NCBI RefSeq assembly: GCF_004345735.1
Contig: NZ_SLXL01000011.1
Coordinates: forward strand, 45,927 to 109,926
Direction of reading: 5' to 3'
DNA length: 64,000 bases
Origin: Rhodovulum adriaticum
GTDB taxonomy: Bacteria > Pseudomonadota > Alphaproteobacteria > Rhodobacterales > Rhodobacteraceae
The notes beneath the pieces were generated by a model. That model worked only from the letters and a program-made list of their open reading frames with translations, made no database searches and was not told the origin of the DNA. The position numbers were made by a program, and so were the translations under genes. Positions 26,252-36,435 of this stretch are shown here, piece by piece (position 1 is the stretch's first letter; each line of letters begins with the position of its first letter).

Positions 26252-27526
26252 TCAGGCGTTGTCGCGCAGCACGCGCCCCGCCAGGTAAAGCGATCCGCAG
26301 ATCACGATCCGGGCGTTCGGGCTGTCGGCGGCGATGCGGGTCACGGCGGCGGTCACGCTGTCGGCGGTGGTGGCGGTCAGGCCCGCCTGCCGGGCCGCGG
26401 CGGCGGCGGTCTCGGCGGGCAGGGTGTTGGCCTCGCCCGGAATGGAAACGGCGGTCAGCGTTTCGGCGACCTGCGCCAGCGGGGCCATGAAGCCGGTCAC
26501 GTCCTTGGTGTTCAGCATGCCGCAGACCAGGTGTACCGGGCGCGGGGGCAGGGTGGCCAGTGCTGCGGCCAGCGCGGTGCCGGCGGCGGGGTTGTGCCCG
26601 CCGTCCAGCCACAGGTCCGCCCGGCCAGCGGCCTGCACCAGCGGGCCCGTGCGCAGGCGTTGCATCCGCGCGGGCCACTCCGCATCGGTCATGGCGGCCT
26701 CATAGGCGGGGTCGCCCATGTCCAGCGCGCGCAGGGCGGCCAGGGCCGTGCCCGCGTTCTGCACCTGGTGGGGGCCGATCAGGCGGGGCAGGGGCAGGTC
26801 CAGCAGACCGCGTTCATCCTGATAGATCAGCCGCTCGCGTTCCTGCCAGACATGCCAGTGCTGGCCATGGGCCAGCAGGGGGGCGCCCAGCCGGGCGGCG
26901 CGGTCCTCGATCACCTGCAAGGCGGCGTCCTGTTGCGGGCCGACGACGCAGGGCACGCCGCGTTTCAGGATGCCGGCCTTTTCGGCGGCGATCTGGGGCA
27001 GGGTGTCGCCCAGGAATTGCTGGTGGTCGATGGAGATCGGCGTGATGACGGTCAGCGCGGGGCGGTCGATGACGTTGGTTGCATCCAGCCGCCCCCCCAG
27101 CCCGACCTCAAGCAGGCAGTAATCCGCCGGATCGCGGGCAAAGGCCAAGAGCGCGGCGCAGGTGGTGATTTCGAAATAGGTGATGGGGGCGTGCGCATTG
27201 GCGCTGTCGCACTCGTCCAAAACCGCCGCCAGCGCGGGTTCGGAAATCAGCCCATCGGTCAGACGAATGCGTTCGTGAAACCGCGCCAAGTGGGGCGAGG
27301 TATAGGCCTGCACCCGCTTGCCCGCGCCCTGCAAGCCCGCCCGGATCATCGCCAGCGTTGAGCCCTTGCCGTTCGTGCCCGCAATATGGATCACCGGGGC
27401 AAGGCGTTGCTCGGGATGGTCCAGCGCGGCCAGCAGGCGCCAGACGCGGTCCAGCGTCAGGTCGATCACCTTGGGGTGCAGCGACATCATGCGGTCCAGC
27501 AGGATGTCGCTGGTGGCGGCGGTCAC
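26252..27526 (-). CDS. folC: Folylpolyglutamate/dihydrofolate synthase (FolC)
   Basis: A 424-residue Mur-ligase-like enzyme that adds glutamate to dihydropteroate and to tetrahydrofolate. It has the P-loop GTNGKGS, the [13 protein letters not shown] folate loop, [24 protein letters not shown] and the C-terminal [10 protein letters not shown]. It overlaps accD by 4 bp and lies downstream of it, the usual accD-folC order in Alphaproteobacteria. Confidence 0.95.
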   Translation of the reverse strand: MTAATSDILLDRMMSLHPKVIDLTLDRVWRLLAALDHPEQRLAPVIHIAGTNGKGSTLAMIRAGLQGAGKRVQAYTSPHLARFHERIRLTDGLISEPALAAVLDECDSANAHAPITYFEITTCAALLAFARDPADYCLLEVGLGGRLDATNVIDRPALTVITPISIDHQQFLGDTLPQIAAEKAGILKRGVPCVVGPQQDAALQVIEDRAARLGAPLLAHGQHWHVWQERERLIYQDERGLLDLPLPRLIGPHQVQNAGTALAALRALDMGDPAYEAAMTDAEWPARMQRLRTGPLVQAAGRADLWLDGGHNPAAGTALAAALATLPPRPVHLVCGMLNTKDVTGFMAPLAQVAETLTAVSIPGEANTLPAETAAAAARQAGLTATTADSVTAAVTRIAADSPNARIVICGSLYLAGRVLRDNA

Positions 27527-28521
27527 TCTTCGTTTTTCCGGTCGGGATAGGTCGGCCGGGGCAGGGGTTGCTGCGGGGCGGTCTCGACCTCGGCGGTGGC
27601 CTCGGCGGGTTCGGGTTTTTCCGGCCCGGTGGCAAAGCTGGCCGGCGGCGGCAGATCGGCGATCACCGCGGGCGGCAGGCCCATCAGCATCCGCGTGATG
27701 GTAATCAGCTCTTCGCGCAGCTTGGTGCGCGGCGTCACCCGGTCCAGCATGCCGTGATCCAGCAGGTATTCGGCGCGCTGGAACCCCTCGGGCAGCTTTT
27801 CGCGGATCGTCTGTTCGATCACCCGCGGCCCGGCGAAACAGATCAGCGCGCCGGGTTCGGCAATCTGCACATCGCCCAGCATCGCGTAAGATGCGGTCAC
27901 GCCTCCGGTGGTGGGATGGGTCAGCACCACGATATAGGGCAGCCCCGCCTCTTTCAGCATTTGCAGCGCGACCGTGGTGCGCGGCATCTGCATCAGTGAC
28001 AGGATACCCTCTTGCATGCGGGCGCCGCCGGCGGCGGAAAACAGGATGAAGGGGCGTTTCAGATCGACCGCGCGTTTGGCACCGGCGATGATCGCGTTGC
28101 CCACATACATCCCCATGGACCCGCCCATGAAGCTGAAATCCTGCGCGGCGGCAACCACGGGCGTTCGCCCGATCTCGCCCTCGGCGACCAGCATCGCCTC
28201 TTTCTCGCCGGTGGCCTTCTGGGCCGATTTCATCCGGTCGGGATATTTCTTCTGGTCGCGGAACTGTAGCGGGTCAGCGACGGGTTTGGGCACCTCGACC
28301 TCGGTGAAGATGCCGCCGTCGAACAGCGTCAGAAAGCGGTCGCGCGGCCGGATGCCCATGTGGTGGTCGCAATGCGGGCAGACATTCAGGTTATCCGCCA
28401 ACTCGCGGTGGAACAGCATCGTGCCGCAGGCATCGCATTTGGTCCACAGGTTCTCTGGCATCTCGCGCCGCGAGAACAGCGAGTTGATCTTGGGCCGGAC
28501 GTAGTTGTTGATCCAGTTCAT
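27523..28521 (-). CDS. accD: Acetyl-CoA carboxylase carboxyltransferase subunit beta
   Basis: A 332-residue protein that, with AccA, transfers carboxyl from biotin to acetyl-CoA to start fatty acid synthesis. An N-terminal zinc finger (CDACG and CPHC) precedes the crotonase-like core: [37 protein letters not shown] and [10 protein letters not shown] Pro/Glu-rich tail follows. ATG 28521 is chosen because GGAGGG lies upstream; an upstream ATG at 28554 lacks one. Confidence 0.96.
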   Translation of the reverse strand: MNWINNYVRPKINSLFSRREMPENLWTKCDACGTMLFHRELADNLNVCPHCDHHMGIRPRDRFLTLFDGGIFTEVEVPKPVADPLQFRDQKKYPDRMKSAQKATGEKEAMLVAEGEIGRTPVVAAAQDFSFMGGSMGMYVGNAIIAGAKRAVDLKRPFILFSAAGGARMQEGILSLMQMPRTTVALQMLKEAGLPYIVVLTHPTTGGVTASYAMLGDVQIAEPGALICFAGPRVIEQTIREKLPEGFQRAEYLLDHGMLDRVTPRTKLREELITITRMLMGLPPAVIADLPPPASFATGPEKPEPAEATAEVETAPQQPLPRPTYPDRKNEE

Positions 28522-28597
28522 CGGCTCGTGCCCTCCGCGTCGGTCTGAGGGCACGAAATAAGCCGCGCCGTGCCGGATTGCAATCGCGCCTGCGCGG

Positions 28598-29473
28598 TCA
28601 GATCAGCGCGCGCAGCAGCCGCCACACGATGAAGATGGCCAGGATGTCCAGCCCCAGGGCCAGCGGCGCAGCGCCGGTATCGGTCAGATCGAACGGCGTG
28701 ACGTAAAGCGACAGGCCGGTGATCGTCCCCTTGACCGAGGTCAGCAGCAGTGCGCTGCAGTTGTTGATGAAATGCCAGCCCATCGCCATGCCCAGGCTGC
28801 CCGAACGCTCGGTCAGGTCGGCCGCGGCCAGCGCAAAGCCCAGCACCGCCGCCAAGACGATCCAGGCGTTGGCCCCGGCCATCGGGTTGTAGTGCAGCGC
28901 GGTAAAGGCCAGCGCCGGCAGCCCCATCCAGATCGCCCGAGCGGCAAAGCGGGCGGCCAGTTGCTGTTGCAGGTAACCGCGAAAGACCAATTCCTCGGCG
29001 CTGGTCTGAATCAGAACCAGCACCAGCGCGGCGGGCAGCAGGCGGGCCCATGTGCCCGGGTCAAGGTTGGGGTCCAGCGGGGTGGTCAGCATCACCAGCC
29101 CGAACATTGCCGCGTAAACGGGCAGCAACACGCCAAGCGCCCGGAAGAACCCGCGCAGCGTGTCGCGCAGGGGGCCGAACAGCGTGCCCGGTTCGCGATA
29201 GTGCAGGGCGGGCGTCGCGATCACGACCCCCAGCCAAAGCCCGACGAAGCTGCCCAGCAGGAACAGCGTCTGCGCGGGGCTTGAGGGGGCGCCCAGCCCT
29301 TGCAGCCAGCCGAAATAGTTCAGCGGCCCCAGCACCGGGTAGGCGGCGATCAGCATGATCGCAAAGACCCCGGTGGAAATCAGCACGATGGCCGCGACGC
29401 CTGCGATCAGGCGCCAGATTTCGGGATAGGGGCGGGCTGGATCGACATAGGCCTCGAACAGGGGGGTGCGCAT
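28598..29473 (-). CDS. CPBP-family intramembrane glutamic endopeptidase
   Basis: A 291-residue polytopic membrane protein with about seven hydrophobic segments. The CPBP (CAAX/Abi) motifs are visible: [12 protein letters not shown] (EExxxR), FTALHYNP and WHFINN. Bacterial members process membrane proteins or provide immunity to bacteriocins; substrate here is unknown. It is about 76 bp upstream of accD on the same strand. Confidence 0.85.
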   Translation of the reverse strand: MRTPLFEAYVDPARPYPEIWRLIAGVAAIVLISTGVFAIMLIAAYPVLGPLNYFGWLQGLGAPSSPAQTLFLLGSFVGLWLGVVIATPALHYREPGTLFGPLRDTLRGFFRALGVLLPVYAAMFGLVMLTTPLDPNLDPGTWARLLPAALVLVLIQTSAEELVFRGYLQQQLAARFAARAIWMGLPALAFTALHYNPMAGANAWIVLAAVLGFALAAADLTERSGSLGMAMGWHFINNCSALLLTSVKGTITGLSLYVTPFDLTDTGAAPLALGLDILAIFIVWRLLRALI

Positions 29474-29612
29474 GGAACCTCTCGGCAGGCGGGGATCGCG
29501 CGACAGGTAGCGCGCGGGCGCGGCGCATTCAACTGTCCGCAGGGCGCGAAAAAGCGGCGCGTCCGGGGGACTGACTATAGGCGAATCCCCCCGCCATCCC
29601 CATATTCAGGGT

Positions 29613-29849
29613 ATGAGCATCCTGTTTCTTGTCATCGTGGGCATTGCGGCCGGGTTCCTGGCCACCCGCCTGCTGCGGGTCGAGGCCGACATTCCCACCA
29701 CCATCGCCATCGGCATTGCCGGTGCGTTGATCGGCGGGCTTGTCCTGCGGCTGTTGCTGGCCCTGACGGGATTTGCCGCCGGGCTGCTGGGCGCGGTGCT
29801 GGGGGCGATGGCGCTGCTCTGGGCCTGGGAGGCGCTCCGCCGCCGCTAA
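29613..29849 (+). CDS. Small membrane protein, GlsB/YeaQ-like
   Basis: A 78-residue protein with three hydrophobic segments and the pattern MSILFLVIVGIAAGFLATRLL, then GIAGALIGGLVLRLLL, similar to transglycosylase-associated (GlsB/YeaQ/YmgE) stress proteins. Position and length support a real gene. It is divergent from the CPBP gene and converges on the mnmC2-like gene, which it overlaps by 4 bp at the stop codons. Confidence 0.65.
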   Translation: MSILFLVIVGIAAGFLATRLLRVEADIPTTIAIGIAGALIGGLVLRLLLALTGFAAGLLGAVLGAMALLWAWEALRRR

Positions 29850-30895
29850 AGGCAGGCCGCGACCGTAAAGCCTTGGGGGATGCCCGCGTCGTTGCCGTCC
29901 AGCACCAGATCGGCCATGACCTGCCCGACCTTCGGCGCCAGCCCGATACCGATCTTGAACCCGCCATTGGCGATGTAATGCCCCGCCCGTCCGGGCCATG
30001 CGCCCAGCATCGGCGCGATGGTTTTCGCGCGGGGCCGCACACCCGCCCAGCGTTCGATCACCGGGGCCGTGGCCAGTGCGGGGCAGGCCATCCGCGCCCG
30101 TGCGATCACGTCGTCCAGCTGCGCATCGGTGCTGTAGGGATCGTCAAAGTCGCGTTCGGTGGTCGATCCTACCGCCACCGTCCCGTCATGGTGCGGCACG
30201 ATCAGCAGCCCGCCGGCATATAGCTGCGGCGCGCCGCGCGCGTCATGTTCCAGGATCGCGGCCTGTCCCTTGACCCCGCTGCCCACCTGTTTGTCCAGCT
30301 CGACCGATAGCGCCGCCAGCCCCGGATAGCCGGTGGCCCAGATCACCCGCCCCTCGATCGGCCCCTCGGCGCCGCAGGCGACCTCGCCCCCCAGGGCAAT
30401 CACCCCGGCCGCCAGTGCCGCGCAGGCGTCGCGGGGCGCGATACGGGCCGACAGGGTGTCGTGGATCAACAGGCCCGTGGGCGTAAGCGGCGCGAAATCC
30501 CCGGCGTGGTCCGCCGGAACCACCCGCCATGCGGCCCGCCCCTGCCACAGGGTTTCGGCCTCTGCCGCGCGTTCCTGGGCGCGGTCCAGCGCGGCCTGAT
30601 CGGCAATCGGCTGGTAGCGGCCCACCCGGCCATAGCCCGTGGCCTTGCCCGACACCTGTTCCACCCCGGCCCAGAAATCGTCGCCCATCAGCAGGCTGTC
30701 CAGCTGGAACGCCTTTTTGTCGTTCCAGCGTTCGGGCACATGGGGGGACAGCGCGCCGACCGGCGTGCCGCTGGCCCCCGCGCCGGGATGCGACCATTCC
30801 ACCACCCGCACCCGCGCACCGCGTCCGGCGCAGGCATAGGCGCAGGCCAAGCCGAACACGCCCGCGCCCATCACCGTTACATCCACCGTTGCCAT
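29846..30895 (-). CDS. FAD-dependent oxidoreductase, MnmC2-like
   Basis: A 349-residue DAO-family flavoprotein. The dinucleotide-binding motif is VMGAGVFGLACAYACAGRG near the N-terminus; SGTPVGALSPHVPERWNDKK and late ERWAGVRPRAKTIAPMLG, then NGGFKIGIGLAP follow. It is divergent from mnmD with a 56-bp gap. This suggests it is the oxidase half (MnmC2) that removes the carboxymethyl group from cmnm5s2U34 in tRNA. A glycine oxidase or DadA-like role cannot be ruled out. Confidence 0.8.
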   Translation of the reverse strand: MATVDVTVMGAGVFGLACAYACAGRGARVRVVEWSHPGAGASGTPVGALSPHVPERWNDKKAFQLDSLLMGDDFWAGVEQVSGKATGYGRVGRYQPIADQAALDRAQERAAEAETLWQGRAAWRVVPADHAGDFAPLTPTGLLIHDTLSARIAPRDACAALAAGVIALGGEVACGAEGPIEGRVIWATGYPGLAALSVELDKQVGSGVKGQAAILEHDARGAPQLYAGGLLIVPHHDGTVAVGSTTERDFDDPYSTDAQLDDVIARARMACPALATAPVIERWAGVRPRAKTIAPMLGAWPGRAGHYIANGGFKIGIGLAPKVGQVMADLVLDGNDAGIPQGFTVAACL

Positions 30896-30951
30896 TGCCG
30901 CGGCCCTCTTTCATTCTCGGCGCTCTGAATTCCTGCCATCTAGGACAGATC

Positions 30952-31629
30952 ATGTCGCAGCGCCAGCGTGCCGATATCGAGTGGAAGGACGGTGCCGTGC
31001 CGGTGGCGACCCGGTTCGACGATCCCTATTTCTCAATCGCCGACGGGCTGGCGGAAACGCGGCATGTCTTTCTGACCGGCAACGACCTGCCTGCGCGGTT
31101 CACCCCGGGGTTCCGCATCGCCGAACTGGGCATCGGCACCGGGCTGAACCTGCTGGCCGCGCTGATCGCCTGGCGGGCGGCGGGTGTTGCGGGGCCCTTG
31201 CGATATACCGGGTTCGAGGCGTTTCCGATGGACTGGGGGGATATGGACCGCGCCCTGCGCGCCTTCCCCGAGGCGCATGCGGTGGCCGGGCCGCTGGTCC
31301 ATGCCTGGCGGGCGGGGGCGACGCGGTTCCAGAGCGACGATCTGGACGCCGAATTCATCTTTGGCGATGCGCGCGAAACCCTGCCGCGCTGGGCCGGGCG
31401 GGCGGAGGCCTGGTTCCTGGACGGCTTTGCCCCGGCGAAAAACCCCGAACTGTGGTCGCCGGAACTGATGGCCCAGGTCGCGGCCCACACCGTGCCGGGC
31501 GGCACGGCAGCGACCTATACCGCAGCCGGGTTCGTTCGCCGGGGATTGGCCGAAGCCGGGTTCGAGGTCGAGCGCCGCCCCGGTTTCGGGCGCAAGCGGC
31601 ACATGACTGTCGCGAGGCTGTCCGCATGA
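30952..31629 (+). CDS. mnmD: tRNA 5-methylaminomethyl-2-thiouridine methyltransferase MnmD
   Basis: A 225-residue SAM-dependent enzyme, the methyltransferase half of MnmC. It starts DIEWKDGAVPVATRFDDPYFS, then AETRHVFL, the SAM motif ELGIGTGLN and WFLDGFAPAKNPELWSPE, which is diagnostic of this family. It converts nm5s2U34 to mnm5s2U34 in wobble positions. It overlaps the EamA gene by 4 bp. The oxidase half is divergent, as a separate protein. Confidence 0.9.
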   Translation: MSQRQRADIEWKDGAVPVATRFDDPYFSIADGLAETRHVFLTGNDLPARFTPGFRIAELGIGTGLNLLAALIAWRAAGVAGPLRYTGFEAFPMDWGDMDRALRAFPEAHAVAGPLVHAWRAGATRFQSDDLDAEFIFGDARETLPRWAGRAEAWFLDGFAPAKNPELWSPELMAQVAAHTVPGGTAATYTAAGFVRRGLAEAGFEVERRPGFGRKRHMTVARLSA

Positions 31630-32489
31630 CCGAGCAGAATACAAGGTTGGGCATCCTGCTGATGGTTGCCACGACCCTGGTCTTTGCCTTGCAGGATGGC
31701 ATCTCGCGCCACCTGGCCGCCGAATACAACGTGCTGATGGTGGTGATGATCCGCTACTGGTTCTTCGCGGCCTTCGTGATCGCCGTGGCCGCGCGCAAGG
31801 CCGGCGGCATGCGTGCGGCGGCGGCCACGCGGCAACCGCTGGTGCAGGCGTTCCGCGGGCTGCTGCTGGCCGCCGAGATCTGCGTGATGGTGGCCGGTTT
31901 CGTCGCGCTGGGGCTGGTGGAAAGCCACGCGGTCTTTGCCTGCTACCCGTTGCTGATCGCGGCGCTGTCCGGCCCGGTGCTGGGCGAGCGCGTGGGCTGG
32001 CGGCGCTGGGTCGCGATCGGCGTGGGCTTCGTCGGCGTGCTGGTGATCCTGCAACCGGGGCTGCGCGTCTTTGCGCCCGCTGCGCTGATCCCGTTGGCTG
32101 CGGCGCTGATGTTTGCGCTGTACGGTTTGCTGACCCGCTACGTCGCGCGGGCCGACACGGCGGCGACCAGTTTCTTTTGGACCGGAACAACGGGCGCGGT
32201 GGCAATGACCGCCATCGGCCTGTGGGTGTGGGAGCCGATGGCCGCCCCCGACTGGGGCTGGATGGCGCTGCTGTGCGTCACCGGCGCGCTGGGGCATTTC
32301 CTGCTGATCAAGACCTACGAACTGGCCGAGGCCAGCGCCGTGCAGCCTTTTGCCTATCTGCAACTGGTCTTTGCCAGCGCCTTGGGGATGGCCGTGTTCG
32401 GCGAGAGGTTGGAACCCCATGTCGCCATGGGTGCCAGTATCGTGGTCGCGGCGGGTCTGTTCACGCTGATCCGCGAGCGGCGCACCTGA
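31626..32489 (+). CDS. EamA/DMT-family transporter
   Basis: A 287-residue inner-membrane protein with about ten hydrophobic segments and two EamA repeats; the second begins near AALMFALYGLLTRYVAR. ALGHFLLIKTYELAEASAVQPFAYLQLVFA is typical of RhaT/YdcZ-like DMT exporters. The substrate is unknown. The ATGA overlap with mnmD indicates a shared transcript. A 29-nt repeat follows its stop codon. Confidence 0.87.
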   Translation: MTEQNTRLGILLMVATTLVFALQDGISRHLAAEYNVLMVVMIRYWFFAAFVIAVAARKAGGMRAAAATRQPLVQAFRGLLLAAEICVMVAGFVALGLVESHAVFACYPLLIAALSGPVLGERVGWRRWVAIGVGFVGVLVILQPGLRVFAPAALIPLAAALMFALYGLLTRYVARADTAATSFFWTGTTGAVAMTAIGLWVWEPMAAPDWGWMALLCVTGALGHFLLIKTYELAEASAVQPFAYLQLVFASALGMAVFGERLEPHVAMGASIVVAAGLFTLIRERRT

Positions 32490-32499
32490 GGCACGGGCA

Positions 32500-32528
32500 G
32501 GATTTGGGTATTTTGACCAAGAAGAAGG
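32500..32528 (+). repeat. 29-nt dispersed repeat, copy 2
   Basis: Begins GGATTTGGGTATTTTGACCA and matches 2308-2336 (minus strand) with one mismatch at position 17. It fills the gap between the EamA gene and the convergent lytic transglycosylase gene, and like copy 1 it follows the stop codon of the gene it points away from. Confidence 0.65.
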
Positions 32529-32529
32529 C

Positions 32530-34461
32530 TCAGTCCGCTTTCAGTTCCTGAGACAAGCGCAGCGTTTCGGTGCGGCCTGACAGGCGCGCGCGGTAGACGG
32601 CCAGCGATTCGGTCACGCGCATCACGTAGTTGCGGGTTTCGCGGAACGGGATCATCTCGATCCAGTCCACCACGTCCACCCCGGCGGATCGCGGATCGCC
32701 CCGTTCCGCGACCCAGCGGTGGGCGCGGCTGGGGCCGGCATTGTAGGCAGCGGAGATCAGCACCGGGTTTGGGCCGAATTCGTCGGTCAATTGCGCAAGA
32801 TAGGCCGCGCCGAGGCGCGCGTTGTAGCCGGGATCGCCGGTCAGCCCGGAGGAGGAATAGGGGATGCCGACCTTGGCGGACATGGCCTGTGCGGTGGGCG
32901 GCATCAGCTGCATCAGGCCGCGCGCCCCCGCCCCCGAGATCACTGCGGGGTCGAATTCGCTTTCGCGCCGCGCGATGGCCAGGACCAGTTCGGCGGGTAC
33001 GGGGTGATCGGCCTCGGCCAGGTCGGTGAGGGGGAAATAGGCCTGCATCATCACGTTCAGGTCGCGCGCGGCCACCTTGGCGAGCCTGACCGCGATGTGG
33101 TGTTCCCCCAGTCGCAGGGCGAGGCCTGCAAGCTGTTGCTGGCCCTGTGCATCGGCGGTTTCGGCCAGGTGGGTCAGGAACCATTCCGCCAGGTTGCGTT
33201 CGCCCGCCTCGTGAAACATCAGTGCTGCGCGCAGCACCGATCCGTCCGCCCAGGGCGCCTCGCGCCAACCGGGATAGGTTTCGCCCCCCGTCAGGGCCGG
33301 GTCCATCGGCAGGCCCGCGCGTTCGGCGGCAAGCTGTCCGTAGAACGCGGTCTGGTGCGCGGCGGCATCGGCATAGGCGGTACGGGCCTCGGCGTCGCGG
33401 CCCATTGCCTCTAGCGCGCGGCCGCGCCAGTAGCCGCCGCGCGACAGGCTGATCGGGGTTTCGACGGCGGCCTCGAACCGCTGGAAATGGTCCAGCGCGG
33501 TTTCGGGGGCGTTCAGCAGGCGCAGCGCGATGAAGCCGGCCAGCCATTCCAGGTCGGCATAGGCATAGTCGGCCCCGGGCGCGACATGGTGGCGCGCGGC
33601 CAGGTCATAGGCGCGTTGGCCCGCGCCCTCGCGCATCAGTTGCCTTGTGTAGATGCGGCGCCAGTTGGCCCAGTCCAGCGAGCGGCCGAGTGCCGCGGCC
33701 GAGGTGCTGCGCGCCTCCATCAGCTCGATCGCGTCCTCGGCGCGGCCCTTGCGGGCGCGCCACAGGAACCGTTCATAGGCTAGGCCGGGGTGATCGGCGA
33801 ACGGGGCGGGCACCGCAGCGATGCGGGCATCCACGCCGGGGGCGCGGGCGCGCAGGGCGATGCGGGCCTCTGCCAATTCCTCCCAGCCCTCGGGGACAAG
33901 GCGCAGCATGCGCCGGGCCTCGTCCCCCTCGCCCTGCCACAGCATTTCGTCGATGCGCGCCGCGTGATGAGGGGCCAGGGCCTGGGCATAGCGCGAGAGC
34001 AGCGCAGCCTGCGGCCCCGATCCCAGCGGCAGGGTGCGCCAGGCCAGCACCGCCAGTGCCTGGGCATCGCCGCCATTGCCCATCGCGGCATGGGCCTGCA
34101 CCAGACGCAGCGTGCCCGTCCCGGTCAGCGGACGTTCGCCCCCGAAAAAGGCCAGAACGTCCGCAGGGTTGGCATCGGCGGGGATCTTGCCCTCGCCACG
34201 GGCGCGCAGCCGGTCCAGCCCGGGCCAGTCGGCGTTGCGGCGCAGGAAGGCCAGGTAATCGGCGAATGTGCCCTGGCCCGCGCGCAGGCGGCGCCATTCC
34301 ACGATGTCCAGCGCCACCTGCCCGGCGGGGGTGGCGGCCTGGCGGGCGGCCTGCCAGTTGTCGGCGCGGACCTCGGCCATGGCGCGGGTCAGCGGCGTTT
34401 CGTCCTGTGCCGCCGCCGGGGCGGCCAGTGAAAGAAGCAGGATCAGCACGAACGGGCGCAT
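32530..34461 (-). CDS. Soluble lytic murein transglycosylase
   Basis: A 643-residue periplasmic enzyme with a signal peptide (MRPFVLILLLSLAAPAAAQ). A long alpha-helical superhelix (about 30-470) is followed by the C-terminal SLT domain: LAIARRESEFDPAVISGAGARGLMQLMPPTA contains the catalytic glutamate of ESEF. It cleaves peptidoglycan glycan strands to 1,6-anhydroMurNAc. ATG at 34461 is chosen because it begins the signal peptide; upstream in-frame ATGs at 34506 and 34530 add a hydrophilic leader. Confidence 0.9.
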   Translation of the reverse strand: MRPFVLILLLSLAAPAAAQDETPLTRAMAEVRADNWQAARQAATPAGQVALDIVEWRRLRAGQGTFADYLAFLRRNADWPGLDRLRARGEGKIPADANPADVLAFFGGERPLTGTGTLRLVQAHAAMGNGGDAQALAVLAWRTLPLGSGPQAALLSRYAQALAPHHAARIDEMLWQGEGDEARRMLRLVPEGWEELAEARIALRARAPGVDARIAAVPAPFADHPGLAYERFLWRARKGRAEDAIELMEARSTSAAALGRSLDWANWRRIYTRQLMREGAGQRAYDLAARHHVAPGADYAYADLEWLAGFIALRLLNAPETALDHFQRFEAAVETPISLSRGGYWRGRALEAMGRDAEARTAYADAAAHQTAFYGQLAAERAGLPMDPALTGGETYPGWREAPWADGSVLRAALMFHEAGERNLAEWFLTHLAETADAQGQQQLAGLALRLGEHHIAVRLAKVAARDLNVMMQAYFPLTDLAEADHPVPAELVLAIARRESEFDPAVISGAGARGLMQLMPPTAQAMSAKVGIPYSSSGLTGDPGYNARLGAAYLAQLTDEFGPNPVLISAAYNAGPSRAHRWVAERGDPRSAGVDVVDWIEMIPFRETRNYVMRVTESLAVYRARLSGRTETLRLSQELKAD

Positions 34462-34641
34462 GGCGGGCAGGCTCTGGTTGGGGGAGGGGATGACAAAGGT
34501 TCTCATGCAGGGGTGGGGCGGACAATTCACAAACTTGGCAACGGGCCAAGGGCGCTATAGGGTCCGGCGCGGCCTGGGCCGGGGGCGAGTCGCCCCAGGC
34601 TGCGGTTTCAGTTGAACACTACCATGCGAAAGGAGCGTGTC

Positions 34642-35517
34642 ATGATCAAAGGGTCCCTTCCTGCCCTGGTGACGCCGTTCAAGGACGGTGCAGTGGATCG
34701 CGATGCGCTCAAACACCTGGTGGAATGGCACCTGGAAGAGGGCAGCCACGGCATCGTTCCCGTCGGCACCACGGGCGAAAGCCCCACCCTGACCCATGCC
34801 GAGCATGAGATGGTCATCGAAGAAGTGGTGAAGGCTGCCGATGGCCGCGTGCCGGTGATCGCAGGTGCGGGGTCGAACAACACGGTCGAGGCCATCCGCT
34901 TCATGCAGCATGCCGAAAAGGTCGGCGCCGATGCCGCACTGGTGGTCACGCCCTATTACAACAAACCGACGCAGGCCGGGATGATCGCGCATTTCACCGC
35001 GCTGCACGATTGCTGCGAATTGCCGATCATCATCTACAACATTCCGCCCCGCTCGGTGGTGGACATGCTGCCCGACACGATGGGCGAGCTGGCGAAACTG
35101 CCCCGCATCATCGGGGTCAAGGATGCCACCGGCGACCTGAGCCGGGTGCCCAAGCAGCGGATCACCTGCGGCACCGATTTTCTGCAATTGTCGGGTGAGG
35201 ATGCGACCGCCTTGGGGTTCAACGCCCATGGCGGGCGGGGCTGTATCTCTGTCACGGCCAACGTGGCGCCGCGCCTGTGTTCCCAGTTCCAAGAGGCCAC
35301 GCTGGCCGGGGATTACGCCAAGGCGCTGGAATTGCAGGACAGGCTGATGCCGCTGCATATCGCCATCTTCCTGGAGCCGGGGGTGGCCGGGGCGAAATAT
35401 GCGCTGTCGCGGCTGGGCAAATGCACCGAAGAGGTACGCACGCCCCTGGTTGGCCTGACCGACGCCACCAAGGCAAAGATCGACGAGGCCATGCGTCACG
35501 CCGGCCTGCTGAACTGA
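34642..35517 (+). CDS. dapA: 4-Hydroxy-tetrahydrodipicolinate synthase (DapA)
   Basis: A 291-residue class I aldolase that condenses pyruvate and aspartate semialdehyde at the first step of lysine and diaminopimelate synthesis. The motifs are VGTTGES (41-47), YYNKPTQ with Y106, YNIPPR with Y132 and R137, and Schiff-base K160 in [16 protein letters not shown] precedes ATG 34642. A second, divergent family member is at 2343. trmO follows 3 bp later. Confidence 0.95.
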   Translation: MIKGSLPALVTPFKDGAVDRDALKHLVEWHLEEGSHGIVPVGTTGESPTLTHAEHEMVIEEVVKAADGRVPVIAGAGSNNTVEAIRFMQHAEKVGADAALVVTPYYNKPTQAGMIAHFTALHDCCELPIIIYNIPPRSVVDMLPDTMGELAKLPRIIGVKDATGDLSRVPKQRITCGTDFLQLSGEDATALGFNAHGGRGCISVTANVAPRLCSQFQEATLAGDYAKALELQDRLMPLHIAIFLEPGVAGAKYALSRLGKCTEEVRTPLVGLTDATKAKIDEAMRHAGLLN

Positions 35518-35520
35518 GCC

Positions 35521-35997
35521 ATGGATGCGCCGCTGCGACCGGGTGAGGTGGTGGCCGACGGGCTGGCAGAGCCTGACGGCCCCCGCCTGCGCATCATCGG
35601 GCGCATCCGGTCGCGTTGGGGGGCTGGCGACTGCCCGCGCAATATAGGCACGGCCCGTGCGCAGGGCGGGGTCGGCAAGGTGGAACTGGACCCCACCTTT
35701 GCCCCGGCGCTGGACGGGTTGGCGGTGGGGCAGCCGGTTGTTCTGCTTTACTGGCTGGGGGGCGCGCGGCGCGATCTGCTGCGGCAAAGTCCGCGCCATA
35801 TCCAGGGCACGCGCGGCACCTTTGCCATCCGCTCGCCCAACCGGCCTAACAGCATTGGGCTGGCAACAGTGCGCATCACGTCGCTGGACGTGGCCGCCGG
35901 AACGATGGGTATCGACGCAATCGACTGCTATGACGGTACGCCCCTGATCGATATCAAGCCCTGGGTCGAGCGGGCCGACCTGCCGCCCGCCCGCTGA
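35521..35997 (+). CDS. trmO: tRNA (t6A37) methyltransferase TrmO
   Basis: A 158-residue UPF0066/TrmO protein. It shows the beta-barrel sequence IIGRIRSRW, GVGKVELDP and the family signature GTFAIRSPNRPNSIGL and DGTPLIDIKPWV. TrmO N-methylates t6A37 in threonine tRNAs using SAM. It lies 3 bp after dapA in line. Members are also called TsaA; the activity is inferred from family. Confidence 0.9.
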   Translation: MDAPLRPGEVVADGLAEPDGPRLRIIGRIRSRWGAGDCPRNIGTARAQGGVGKVELDPTFAPALDGLAVGQPVVLLYWLGGARRDLLRQSPRHIQGTRGTFAIRSPNRPNSIGLATVRITSLDVAAGTMGIDAIDCYDGTPLIDIKPWVERADLPPAR

Positions 35998-36003
35998 CAC
36001 GGC

Positions 36004-36435
36004 CTATTCTACCGTGATCGTGATCGGCTCGGATCGCACGGGCGGATCGTGGGGAATGTGATTGGCATCCCCCAGCAGCAGCCACAGCGTATATGTGCCG
36101 GGGTCCATGTCCAGCGTCACCTCTGTCTGGCCGCCGCCGAAATGGATGTGATTGTCATCGGCCGGCACCCCCTGGCTGTAATCGACCGTGTCGGGGTCAA
36201 CGTCGATTAGCAGGTGGTGATGGCCGGTCATCGCGTTGTCCACCCCGGCCGGGGCAACGCCCATGCCCTGTAGCCCGAACCGGACGGTGACCGGAGAGGC
36301 CACGGTGGCGCCATCTTCGGGTGCGACGATATAGGCGCGGGCGTCCTCGGGGGCGGGGCTGCGGTCCTGTGCGGGGGCCGCGACCGCCACGCTTGCGAAA
36401 ACCAGCGCGCTGGCGAATACCTTGTGAAGTGACAT
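36004..36435 (-). CDS. DUF4399 secreted protein
   Basis: A 143-residue exported protein. Residues 1-22 form a signal peptide ending AAPAQ. The remainder matches DUF4399: ARAYIVAPEDGATVASPVTVRFGLQGMGVAPAG, TGHHHLLID and NHIHFGGGQTEVTL. The His-rich HHH and HIH could bind metal, but this is not established. AGGGAGG precedes the start. It is convergent with trmO. Confidence 0.85.
   Translation of the reverse strand: MSLHKVFASALVFASVAVAAPAQDRSPAPEDARAYIVAPEDGATVASPVTVRFGLQGMGVAPAGVDNAMTGHHHLLIDVDPDTVDYSQGVPADDNHIHFGGGQTEVTLDMDPGTYTLWLLLGDANHIPHDPPVRSEPITITVE

Noticed and set aside
26200..26260. A direct repeat of the tRNA-Glu 3' end at the right edge of the hydrogenase islet
   Set aside because: No copy of the tRNA 3' sequence was found here, so integration at tRNA-Glu is not proven; position alone is suggestive.
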